64,000 nucleotides of DNA from Desulfarculales bacterium UBA702. GTDB taxonomy: Bacteria; Desulfobacterota; Syntrophobacteria; Syntrophobacterales; Syntrophobacteraceae. The notes below the pieces were generated by a model. That model was given only the letters and a program-made list of their open reading frames with translations, was not told the origin of the DNA and did not search any database. The stretch spans positions 1-64,000 of the forward strand of contig DBMI01000028.1 of NCBI GenBank assembly GCA_002298165.1. The letters are read 5' to 3'. Made by a program: the position numbers and the translations under genes. Below, in pieces: positions 17,707 through 26,068 of this stretch (position 1 is the stretch's first letter; each line of letters opens with the position of its first letter).

Positions 17707-19767
17707 ATGGCGAATCTATTTTCTGAAGTCGTCATTGTCGGGTCCGCCCTGGAGAAGAGCCTGCATTATTCCGTGCCGCCTGAACTCGCTGAAGTTGTGC
17801 AACCCGGCAGCGTGGTCTCCGTGGGGCTGGGTAGGAGGAAGGCGGCTGGAGTTGTTTTGTCCTTGGGCAAATCCCTTCCCGATCTGCCCGAAACGATCAA
17901 AATACGACCCATCCTCGCTTACTCCGGAAAAACTATTCCCAACGACCTCCTGCGGCTCAGCAACTGGATCTCGGGATATTATTTTTATCCTCTCGGCGAA
18001 GTGCTTTCACTTGTCATTCCCGCAAGTGAGGGCGTAAAACGCCAGGCAAACGCAAAGCGGAAAATTGAAGTCGAAACATGTGACGATGTTGATGTTTGTA
18101 CTGATTCGCCGATTTATCACTCACCAGCACCTTTAAAGCTTACAAGCGACCAAAATAATGCAGTGGATGCCATCGTTCCGGCCATCGAAAATCCCTCATT
18201 TCAACCTTTTGTACTCTACGGAGTCACCGGAAGCGGCAAAACCGAGATATACCTGAGGATAATCGAGGCTGCTGCACGGGCGGGCAAAGGCGCTCTTGTG
18301 CTGGTGCCGGAAATTGCACTAAGTACCCAAATGGAAGCAATCTTCCGGGAGCGTTTCGGACGGAGCCTTGCCGTCTGGCACAGCGCTGTATCACAGAAGG
18401 TAAAGCGCAGGCAGGGTGCCGAGATTCTATCCGGTCTAACCAATATCGTACTTGGAGCGAGGTCGGCAGTCCTTAGTGCGATCAAAAATCCAGGACTGAT
18501 AGTGGTCGACGAGGAACACGACCCTGCCTACAAACAGGAGGACCGCCTGCGGTACAACGCGCGCGATGTGGCGCTGATGCGTGCAAAGATTCTGGGAATT
18601 CCTATAGTTCTGGGCTCCGCCACTCCTTCACTGCAAACAATCCTCCGCAGCCGTTCCGGTTCTTACCGCCACGTTGCCCTTCCTTCTCGAATCCTGGGCA
18701 GACCGCTGCCCGATATCGAAGTGGTGGACATGAAAAGGGAAAGCGGCAAGGGCGGAATATTTTCGACAAGGCTGCGTGACGAGATCGGACGGGTCCTGCA
18801 GGCAGGCAATCAGGCGCTAATATTCCTAAACCGGAGGGGCTACGCCAAATATTACCTTTGTAATGCCTGTGGCCTGGTTTTGCAGTGTATCTCGTGCAGC
18901 CTGACTCTGACATACCATAAGAACGAGAACTCTCTTCGCTGCCATTACTGCGGCTTTGAAACCCCACTTCCCGAAAGATGTCCGACGTGCGGCCATACAG
19001 CGCTATTTGCTCACGGGTTTGGCACAGAGCGCGTAGAAAAGGAAGTCGGGCGACTCTTCCCGGGCTCGCGCATCGTAAGAGTTGACCGCGACACGATGAG
19101 CAGCCATGAGAAGCTTCTGGATGCGCTCGAGGCCGTGAGGTCGGGACGTGCAAATATTCTTCTCGGAACTCAGATGATAGCAAAGGGACACGATTTTCCC
19201 AATATCACCCTCGTTGGAGTAATTAATGCCGATGCAGGGCTCCAGGTGAGCGATTTTCGCGCCGGGGAAAACCTCGTGCAGTTGCTGTTTCAGGTTGCGG
19301 GGAGAGCCGGCAGGGGAGACGAACCCGGCAGGGTAATTTTACAAACCTACAATCCATACCATTACACAATCGACTCGCTGCTCAAGATGGACTATGACGG
19401 TTTTTGCGAAATGGAACTCTCTTCTCGCAAGGGTCTGCAGTATCCTCCCTTTACGCGGCTACTCAAATTGCTTGTTACCGCAAAAGATGAGAAGATAGTT
19501 CGTACTGGCGCGGAACTCCTTGCATCCCTCTGCCGCGAGAAGGCAGCCATCCTGAAGGAATCCGGAAAACACATTGCCGTTTTGGGCCCTTCCCCCTCGC
19601 CCTATGTTAAGCTAAAGGACCGGTTTCGGTGGCAGGTATTCATAAAGGCGTGGGGAAGCGCTGAAATGCAGGAATTTTCAGGTACCGTACTTGATTGCGT
19701 GAGAAACGACTCTGTTTTCAAAAATGTGCAGGTAACGGTCGATCGCGATCCGGCAAGCGATATCTGA
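17707..19767 (+). CDS. priA: primosomal protein N' (replication restart helicase)
   Basis: 3'-to-5' DNA helicase that reloads the replisome at stalled forks, 686 residues. Order: N-terminal 3'-DNA-binding domain (about 1-105), Walker A GVTGSGKTEIY (near 175), DEEH box (VVDEEHDPAYKQED), helicase C-terminal half, and the zinc-binding insertion with four CxxC-type pairs (CNACGLVLQCISC and CHYCG...CPTCG, near 390-440) that nucleates primosome assembly. The ATG at 17707 follows a GTG at 17704 that overlaps the previous stop by one base; either may be used. RBS is weak, suggesting coupling to the LytM gene. Confidence 0.95.
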   Translation: MANLFSEVVIVGSALEKSLHYSVPPELAEVVQPGSVVSVGLGRRKAAGVVLSLGKSLPDLPETIKIRPILAYSGKTIPNDLLRLSNWISGYYFYPLGEVLSLVIPASEGVKRQANAKRKIEVETCDDVDVCTDSPIYHSPAPLKLTSDQNNAVDAIVPAIENPSFQPFVLYGVTGSGKTEIYLRIIEAAARAGKGALVLVPEIALSTQMEAIFRERFGRSLAVWHSAVSQKVKRRQGAEILSGLTNIVLGARSAVLSAIKNPGLIVVDEEHDPAYKQEDRLRYNARDVALMRAKILGIPIVLGSATPSLQTILRSRSGSYRHVALPSRILGRPLPDIEVVDMKRESGKGGIFSTRLRDEIGRVLQAGNQALIFLNRRGYAKYYLCNACGLVLQCISCSLTLTYHKNENSLRCHYCGFETPLPERCPTCGHTALFAHGFGTERVEKEVGRLFPGSRIVRVDRDTMSSHEKLLDALEAVRSGRANILLGTQMIAKGHDFPNITLVGVINADAGLQVSDFRAGENLVQLLFQVAGRAGRGDEPGRVILQTYNPYHYTIDSLLKMDYDGFCEMELSSRKGLQYPPFTRLLKLLVTAKDEKIVRTGAELLASLCREKAAILKESGKHIAVLGPSPSPYVKLKDRFRWQVFIKAWGSAEMQEFSGTVLDCVRNDSVFKNVQVTVDRDPASDI

Positions 19768-19774
19768 GCGAGAT

Positions 19775-21475
19775 ATGCCAGACATCCTCCTTATACAGCC
19801 TCCCATTAGAGATTTCTATCTTACTGCCAAGCGCACGATCCCGTATGGGCTTGCGTGCATCGCTTCGACGCTCAGGCTAGAGGGGTTTTCAGTCGGAATT
19901 CTGGATGCCCTGGCAAATCCGAAGTCACATCGTATCGCCTGGCCACAGGAAATGTCTTACCTGCTGGATTTCTATACTGCCCCCGATATTTCCCCCATTT
20001 CTATATTTCAGGAATTCAAACATTTCGGCCTTGAGTTCGATAGAATCGGTGAAATTTCCGCGAACTCCGGAGCATTTCTTATCGGCATATCCTCGCTCTT
20101 CACCGCCTACAGTAATGAGGCTATCTTGACTGCGGAATCGGTGAGGCGACACTGCCCGGAAGCTGTTATTGTCATGGGTGGGCACCATCCGACTGAACTG
20201 CCGGAGGATGTCCTTAAAAATAGCTGTGTAGATTTCGTGATTAGGGGCGAGGGTGAACTTTCCTTGCCCATGCTTGCGAAATGCCTGCGCGAAGGCCGCG
20301 CGCCGCATAAGGTTCCCGGAGTGGCATTTCGTAAGCATGGTGGCGGAATGCATATAAATCCTCCCGCAATTGTCGCTGATCTCGATGATATGCCTCCAGC
20401 GGCGCTGGACCTTATCGACGCAAAATTCTATCAAAGAAGAAAAAGTCCATGCGCAGTTGCTGTTGCAAGCCGCGGCTGTCCTATGAAATGCAGTTACTGC
20501 TCGATTGGATGTGCCTCGTGGTTGCCATTCAGGCTGAAAAGTATCTCGCAGGTTATGGAGCATCTGGAACACGCGGTATTCGTGGCAGGCACTCGGTTTA
20601 TAGACTTCGAGGATGAGAATATCTCGTTTGACAGAGGCTGGTTTATTTCACTTCTCGGTGCTATCAGAAAAAAATTCGCTGGGCTTGGCGTGGAGTTAAG
20701 GGCTATGAATGGCCTCTTCCCGCCGACTCTGGACGATGAAGTGATCGGTGAGATGAAGGCGGCAGGTTTTACGGCCCTCAATCTCTCTCTCTGCACGACC
20801 TCTCCCGAACAGCTCAAACTTTTTAGACGCGCCGATGTCAGGACCTCATTTGAAAGTGCACTTGATTCGGCCCAAAAACACGGGCTTGATTGCATAGGCT
20901 ATATTATCGCGGGAGCGCCCGGGCAGAGTGCCCAAGACTCAATTGCCGACTTACTCTATCTTGCAGGCAAAAAGGTGCTCGCAGGAGTCTCTGTTTTTTA
21001 CCCTTCCCCCGGAAGCGCAGATTTTGAGCTTTGCCGCGAGAGGTTCCTGCTTCCTGGCCATTACGGGCTAATGCGCTCAACTGCTCTACCTATCTGTGAC
21101 ACTACCACCAGAGAAGATTCGGCAACTTTGCTCAGGCTCGGAAGAGTTTTGAATTTCATCAAGTCGCTTTCGCCACGAGAGCTTTCCGAAGTTCGTGCCG
21201 CCTCGAATCTGGACCAGTCAGAAATAACCAGGCACATAAAAGAAATTTGCACCCGCACGGTCCCGGATCAAGAAAGCCGGCGAACAGCCGGCAAACTGAT
21301 TGTGGCCCTTTTTATGAAAGATGCAAAAATTCGTGGGATCACACGGCTGGGAGATGTGTTCAATCAGCGTGTATCGATTGATCTCTGCACATCCTTTCGA
21401 AACGGGGTATCCAGATTATTTGATAAGCCGCCGACGCATGACGACAAGCGCGATCGGGAAAACAATGACTGTTAG
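19775..21475 (+). CDS. B12-binding-domain radical SAM protein
   Basis: 566 residues. An N-terminal cobalamin-binding-like Rossmann domain (about 1-170, starting with DILLIQPP and containing VIVMGGHHPTELPED) is followed by a radical SAM domain with the CxxxCxxC cluster motif at Cys235, Cys239 and Cys242 (CPMKCSYC). No DxHxxG B12-ligand motif is visible, which is normal for this class. The last third (after about 440) has no motif I recognise. Proteins of this class carry out methylations and ring rearrangements in natural-product, lipid and cofactor pathways; the substrate is unknown here. It begins 7 bp after priA. Its last 60 bases overlap, tail to tail, the 3' end of the ABC permease on the other strand. 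Confidence 0.82.
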   Translation: MPDILLIQPPIRDFYLTAKRTIPYGLACIASTLRLEGFSVGILDALANPKSHRIAWPQEMSYLLDFYTAPDISPISIFQEFKHFGLEFDRIGEISANSGAFLIGISSLFTAYSNEAILTAESVRRHCPEAVIVMGGHHPTELPEDVLKNSCVDFVIRGEGELSLPMLAKCLREGRAPHKVPGVAFRKHGGGMHINPPAIVADLDDMPPAALDLIDAKFYQRRKSPCAVAVASRGCPMKCSYCSIGCASWLPFRLKSISQVMEHLEHAVFVAGTRFIDFEDENISFDRGWFISLLGAIRKKFAGLGVELRAMNGLFPPTLDDEVIGEMKAAGFTALNLSLCTTSPEQLKLFRRADVRTSFESALDSAQKHGLDCIGYIIAGAPGQSAQDSIADLLYLAGKKVLAGVSVFYPSPGSADFELCRERFLLPGHYGLMRSTALPICDTTTREDSATLLRLGRVLNFIKSLSPRELSEVRAASNLDQSEITRHIKEICTRTVPDQESRRTAGKLIVALFMKDAKIRGITRLGDVFNQRVSIDLCTSFRNGVSRLFDKPPTHDDKRDRENNDC

Positions 21476-22210
21476 GAGTAAAAGATAGATAACAGACAAA
21501 ATCATTCCGGCGTGCAATTCGCCAAGGGCCAAGCCCCGGCAAAGATTTACGAGATGAGTAAGGGGGAGAACATGCGAGATGCTCTGCGCCCAGTCGGGGA
21601 GGGTATCTATCGGGAAAAAAGTTCCGCTGAACAGAAACATAGGCGTAATAAGGAGAAAGATTGGAAGATTGAACATGTCGATGCTGGGAACTATCCCAGT
21701 GAAAACCATTCCAGTGGCACCGAAAGCCAGTCCGCCCAAAAAAGAGAGTGGCAGAATCAGTAAACCCTGGGGGTACTCGATGAGTCCGAAAAGGCTCACT
21801 ACGAGAAGCATGATTGCGGTTGCTATGACAGACTTGGTCGCTCCCCAGACAATCTCCCCGGCTATGATATCTTCGAGGGAAAGGGGCGTTGCCATCATTG
21901 CGTCGAAAGTTTTCTGATAGTACATGCGGACAAAAGATGCATATGTGTTCTCGAAGAAAGCATTATACATCATGGTGATGGACAAAAGGGCAGGGGCGAT
22001 GAAGACAACGTATGGCAGTTCTTTGCCCTCATAGGGAACTTGTCCGATCAAGGCGCTAAGTCCCACCCCGAACGCTGTAAGGTATAGAAGGGGTTCAAGC
22101 AGCGGCACCAAAAAGTTTACCAGCCAGATCTTTCTGTAGACAACGAGATTGCGATTCCAGACGCGGCTGAATCGCCGCGATATATTTCGCACCTGCAGAA
22201 GATCGATCAT
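21416..22210 (-). CDS. ABC-2 type transporter permease (NodJ-like)
   Basis: 264 residues with six hydrophobic segments, the standard ABC-2 exporter permease. The core motif region (MYNAFFENTYASFVRMYYQKTFDAMMATPLS split across residues about 85-115) resembles NodJ and DrrB. The ATG at 22210 overlaps the stop of the ATPase gene (ATGA), indicating translational coupling. Substrates of such pairs include lipo-oligosaccharides, polysaccharides and drugs; none can be chosen here. The gene is convergent with and overlaps the radical SAM gene by 60 bp. Confidence 0.85.
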   Translation of the reverse strand: MIDLLQVRNISRRFSRVWNRNLVVYRKIWLVNFLVPLLEPLLYLTAFGVGLSALIGQVPYEGKELPYVVFIAPALLSITMMYNAFFENTYASFVRMYYQKTFDAMMATPLSLEDIIAGEIVWGATKSVIATAIMLLVVSLFGLIEYPQGLLILPLSFLGGLAFGATGMVFTGIVPSIDMFNLPIFLLITPMFLFSGTFFPIDTLPDWAQSISHVLPLTHLVNLCRGLALGELHAGMILSVIYLLLLTVIVFPIALVVMRRRLIK

Positions 22211-23127
22211 TCTCGAAGCTCCCGTCCGGTAAGCCTTAGAAAAACGTCCTCGAGAGTTGCCATTCTCTTTATGCACCCTTCAGTACAGAATTTTTCCCCG
22301 ATCAACTCGAATAGATTGTCATCCTCCCTGCCGTATAGAATAATCCGGTGATCGAGCATGTCATGCATGTAACCGCTGGTCTGGATGAATTCTCGTACCT
22401 CGGGGCCAGGATTTACGATCTCGACCACCTGTTCCCCGGCATAACGGCGAATGAGATCAACCGGTTCGCCTTCCACAAGAATTTTGCCATGATCCATTAT
22501 TATCAGTCGGTCGCACAGGCGGTACGCCTCATCCATGTAGTGAGTGGTAAGAAGGATCGAGAGGCCGTTTGCCCGCAAAAGTTCAAGCCGCTCCCATACC
22601 TGGTGGCGCGATTGCGGGTCAAGACCCGTGGTTGGCTCATCCAGCACAAGCATTTCCGGGTTGTTTATCAGCGCACGGGCAAGAACCAGCCGCCGCATCA
22701 TGCCACCTGAAAGACTCGTAACCTTGTCCTCCGAGCGATGTTCGAGCGCGATAAATTGCAAAAGCTGGCGGGCGCGGTCTTTCGCATCCTTTTTTGTGAT
22801 GTCGTAATAACGTGCAAACAGTTCGAGGTTTTGGAGGACAGAAAGGTCGGGATCGAGATTGTTTTCCTGCTGACATACACCGATCCGCGCTTTTATTTCC
22901 CTCCAACCCGTTTTTATGTCGATGCCAAAAACCTTCAGGCTTCCGCCATTCATTGGTGAAAAAGCATAGACCATCCGAATGGTGGAAGTCTTGCCGGCTC
23001 CGTTTGGCCCAAGCAGGCCAAGGCACTCGCCGGGAAAGAGCTGGAATGACAAACCATCCACCGCGGTAGTGCCGTTGAATACCTTGCGGAGATTTTTTGC
23101 ATCAATTATGGGGACTGTGTCAGCCAT
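22207..23127 (-). CDS. ABC transporter ATP-binding protein (NodI/DrrA-like)
   Basis: 306 residues, cytoplasmic ATPase partner of the ABC-2 permease. Walker A is GPNGAGKTST (near residue 40), Q-loop QQENNL, ABC signature LSGGMMRRL (near 140), Walker B MLVLDEPTTGLD (near 160), and switch His in LLTTHYMDEA. The C-terminal extension after about 225 (VVEIVNPGPEVREFI onward) is typical of the DrrA/NodI branch of exporters. It is probably the first gene of a two-gene exporter operon. Confidence 0.9.
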   Translation of the reverse strand: MADTVPIIDAKNLRKVFNGTTAVDGLSFQLFPGECLGLLGPNGAGKTSTIRMVYAFSPMNGGSLKVFGIDIKTGWREIKARIGVCQQENNLDPDLSVLQNLELFARYYDITKKDAKDRARQLLQFIALEHRSEDKVTSLSGGMMRRLVLARALINNPEMLVLDEPTTGLDPQSRHQVWERLELLRANGLSILLTTHYMDEAYRLCDRLIIMDHGKILVEGEPVDLIRRYAGEQVVEIVNPGPEVREFIQTSGYMHDMLDHRIILYGREDDNLFELIGEKFCTEGCIKRMATLEDVFLRLTGRELRE

Positions 23128-23255
23128 TTGTCCGGGAAGCCCGTTAGTTGAGAAAATGAAGGGATCTTGAATTCTTTGCTTTGTGCGTTCCAGTCAGGGA
23201 AGATATAGCTCAAATTCCCTAATCTCAAGGAACCCATTCGCATTGTGGCCAAGAT

Positions 23256-23735
23256 CTACGTCCGGGCAGCTATGCGCTCTTCAATTGTCCAGTCATCCAC
23301 GTCCACGTATTTGAACCCCTTGGGTTGGTCGGGGAGGATTACGCGGGAAATTCCGGCATTAATGATGACCCTTTTGCACAAAAGACAAGGAAGGACCTCC
23401 ATCACAGGCTGGCCCGTTCCAACCTCGATGCCCACCAGATAGAGATCGGCTCCGGCCATATCGAGCCTGGATGCGTGTATTATCGCATTCATCTCGGCGT
23501 GAACGGCGCGGCAAAGCTCATAATTTTGTCCGGGAGGGATTTTTTGCTCTACACGGATACAATAGCCTACGTCAATACAGTTGGTGGTCTGGCGCGGAGC
23601 GCCATTATAGCCGGTGCTGATTATCTGGTCGTTTTTGACAATAACGGCTCCGAACCGTCGCCTCAGGCAGGTGCTCCTCATGGCGACGGATTTGGCTATT
23701 TCGATGTAATATTCACTCTTGGTAGGTCTTTGCAA
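23256..23735 (-). CDS. deoxycytidylate (dCMP) deaminase, ComEB family
   Basis: 159 residues from a TTG at 23735, chosen because GGGGGA lies 6 bases upstream and the family begins close to this point (RPTKSEYYIEIAKSVAMRS); longer in-frame readings add only low-complexity residues overlapping the TIR-like gene. The zinc site is HAEMNAII with the downstream LPCLLCKR; CTGYNGAP-like STGYNGAPRQTTNC is also conserved. It converts dCMP to dUMP for thymidylate synthesis. It follows the TIR-like gene by 71 bp on the same strand, so the two may share a transcript. Confidence 0.88.
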   Translation of the reverse strand: MQRPTKSEYYIEIAKSVAMRSTCLRRRFGAVIVKNDQIISTGYNGAPRQTTNCIDVGYCIRVEQKIPPGQNYELCRAVHAEMNAIIHASRLDMAGADLYLVGIEVGTGQPVMEVLPCLLCKRVIINAGISRVILPDQPKGFKYVDVDDWTIEERIAART

Positions 23736-23806
23736 AACAGTTCCCCCAGTGACTGAATTTTGAAGGGTTGAACGCCTGCGGCAGTTGAGTCGCTTCGCCG
23801 GGACTA

Positions 23807-24316
23807 TTAATCTGGAGCCAGCAGTATTGGAAGCTGGCTGTTTCGTATGAGATCCGGTTTCCTGGCATTTCTGCGGGCAATTTCGATGTAAGCGCCCATG
23901 GCCAGGGGAGATTCGATCAGCTTCATCCATTCCAGCCACATCGCGTAGCCGGACACGATATTCTCGTGGAGTTGCTCCGGCACCTGAACCCTGCCCTGAG
24001 CGTCGGCCCTGCTGCCAGGAAGATTTACGCCAATCAGGGCGCGGCGTTCATCAAGTACGGCCTTGATCGCGCGGGCGATGTTAGCGTCCAAAGCCGTCTC
24101 TGCCCCGCACAAAACTACCGCGCAACACGCGGCATCAATGAAATCTTTTCGCAGCCGCGCTATTATTTCGACTGTCGTCTCGCCTCGGCTGCACCTGGTT
24201 TGGGAATCGTCCTGAATAATGTCGTAAATGTTGGAGAAAGCGGAGCAAAAGATCTCGAAGTACTCCTGATCGGTGCCCTGGCTATAGCTGACGAAAATCT
24301 TTCGTTTAACCGACAT
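23807..24316 (-). CDS. small TIR-like (DUF1863/ThsB-like) protein
   Basis: 169 residues. The N-terminal KIFVSYS matches strand A and the loop of TIR and TIR-like folds. The region CCAVVLCGAETALDANIARAI followed by RRALIGVNLPGS corresponds to the segment of DUF1863/ThsB-like proteins that usually reads VVLxGxxT...WVxxEI...liGIxLp. The C-terminal ENIVSGYAMWLEW block resembles stand-alone bacterial TIR proteins. Such domains hydrolyse NAD or make cyclic ADP-ribose signals in antiphage systems, or act as scaffolds. The Glu expected in the EI position is replaced (ARAI), so activity is uncertain. No partner sensor gene is next to it; the neighbour is dCMP deaminase. Confidence 0.6.
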   Translation of the reverse strand: MSVKRKIFVSYSQGTDQEYFEIFCSAFSNIYDIIQDDSQTRCSRGETTVEIIARLRKDFIDAACCAVVLCGAETALDANIARAIKAVLDERRALIGVNLPGSRADAQGRVQVPEQLHENIVSGYAMWLEWMKLIESPLAMGAYIEIARRNARKPDLIRNSQLPILLAPD

Positions 24317-24492
24317 TATGGATCAAAAATCCTCGTAAGCTGACTGATTCTTGTGCAACAATTCAGTGCCGCGCGTTCGGCACTAGAATCTTCAAAGCCC
24401 CAATTTTAGCCTCAAGAAATAGAAATTGCCAACTTTGAATCCATTACCTATGTGTTTTATAAAATTCGAAGGTAAGCGGGCCTGTGGCGCGA

Positions 24493-26043
24493 TCAGGAAT
24501 CCATATCAGAACAGCCCGAATCCCTGATTATCAATTCGCTTCCGACATAATCAACGAAGCACTTGCACTCGGTGTTGTCGGGTTGACTGCATTCGGGTGG
24601 ATTTGTTTTCCAACTCCCCCCATTCAAAACCGTAGAAAAAGCGAATGGAAACATAACCGTATCGCCGGTACAGACGTAAGAGGGACTGAGCTTATGAATT
24701 CTCTCAATTGGAAGAGGGCCCACATTGGTGCGGGCCAAAACCTTATTTGCTCCCTCGATCGGGGGTACCGAAATCGGTATCGAGCGGATGCGATCAAAAT
24801 TGAAGAGCTGATAGGGGCTTTCGATATAGTAGGTGTTATTGATCCAAAATATCGCTATTGAGCAAATAATGAAAAGCACCTTCACGGGGTACCTGAACTG
24901 CCTAAGTTCGAATATCACCAAAAGAGCGGCAACAAATGGAATATACATCCAGTATCTCAGCACATGCGCCTGCGGCATAATAGCAGTCAAAACGAGCAGT
25001 AATAGAAGGATTTTCGCCGTGTTGTCGACAAGGGTATCTGGCCGTTTGGCTTTTCTGAAATAGAAAAACATCTGCCAGAAAAGAAAAGCTGCGACGTTGA
25101 TGAAACCAAATCCCGCCATGTACATCTCGTCGCCTCTGGTAGAATGCAGCACATTGTAGAGCGGTGTGAATCCATTTAAGAAAATATGCAACTCGGTAAT
25201 CGATAAAATGAAATAAGCCGGGCGGGCCAACGGTCCAAGGAACTTGAGATACCCGGGATCTGTTGCCCATACTGGTTCGGGACCGGAGAAGAACATAGTG
25301 GAGACAGGGTAGAAAGGGTTTTTAAAAATTACCCAGTTTGAAAGAAGCTTAAAACTGGCCGCCGAGGCTGCCAGGCAGAAGATGAGAACTAGAACAAGCG
25401 CCTGCTTCCTCGTCTCGCAACGGGAAAACGCGGCCCACATACCCACCAGGCAAAGTGCATAAACAGCGGGTATGGTAAAAAATTTGGTTTGGCCGCACAG
25501 CAATGACACGAAAATGAAGGATACGCCGAGATAGATTCTTTCCCTGAATGAGGGCTGATTTTCGAGAAATTTTATTGTGATGAAGGCAAGTGCCGCAACC
25601 AGTGCTCCACTGAACAGGTCCACAAAAGAGCAATGCGCGTGTATGGCTATCATTGGAACCGTCAGGCACAGACAAAGATAAATGGACCTGCTCACGTGGA
25701 AAAGCTTTCCCGCATAATTAGCCAGCAGGAGTAGCGGAACGGCTGCAACAAGCGGCAAGTAAGCCATGGCTTGCGTGAAGCTGAACAAGTAGCCCTGGAC
25801 ATAATAAGGTAATAGAGGGAATCCAAGAAACCTGTCAGCGTATGTGCTTCTGTAATATTTCGAATAAAGAAAAAAATCGTCTGCTTTGGGGACGTTGGCC
25901 AGCTTGGTTGCGAATGGCAGGTGGTAAGCCATGGTGTCATAGGGAATAAGCGGTCTTAACAGCGCCGCGCAAATCACCATAATTGCCAGAATGGCAAATA
26001 GCAGCATATCAAAGTCATAGAATTCACTATGCTTATTCAACAC
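24493..26043 (-). CDS. polytopic GT-C-like membrane protein, copy 2
   Basis: About 516 residues from the GTG at 26043, which leaves a 25-bp gap to the upstream paralogue and has GGAGAGG upstream; an in-frame start at 26088 would overlap that gene. There are about 11-13 hydrophobic segments. After TM1, PYDTMAYHLPF carries the Asp and Tyr-His pattern placed like the catalytic Asp of GT-C glycosyltransferases, which use polyprenyl-phosphate sugars on the periplasmic side. A Cys-rich tail after the last TM (VCTG, PEC, CKCF, SGC) is shared with the next gene. The two are clearly paralogous along their length. Role is probably transfer of a sugar to a surface glycan; the acceptor is unknown. Confidence 0.65.
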   Translation of the reverse strand: MLNKHSEFYDFDMLLFAILAIMVICAALLRPLIPYDTMAYHLPFATKLANVPKADDFFLYSKYYRSTYADRFLGFPLLPYYVQGYLFSFTQAMAYLPLVAAVPLLLLANYAGKLFHVSRSIYLCLCLTVPMIAIHAHCSFVDLFSGALVAALAFITIKFLENQPSFRERIYLGVSFIFVSLLCGQTKFFTIPAVYALCLVGMWAAFSRCETRKQALVLVLIFCLAASAASFKLLSNWVIFKNPFYPVSTMFFSGPEPVWATDPGYLKFLGPLARPAYFILSITELHIFLNGFTPLYNVLHSTRGDEMYMAGFGFINVAAFLFWQMFFYFRKAKRPDTLVDNTAKILLLLLVLTAIMPQAHVLRYWMYIPFVAALLVIFELRQFRYPVKVLFIICSIAIFWINNTYYIESPYQLFNFDRIRSIPISVPPIEGANKVLARTNVGPLPIERIHKLSPSYVCTGDTVMFPFAFSTVLNGGSWKTNPPECSQPDNTECKCFVDYVGSELIIRDSGCSDMDS

Positions 26044-26068
26044 CTTTAATCCGCCTCTCCATACCAGT

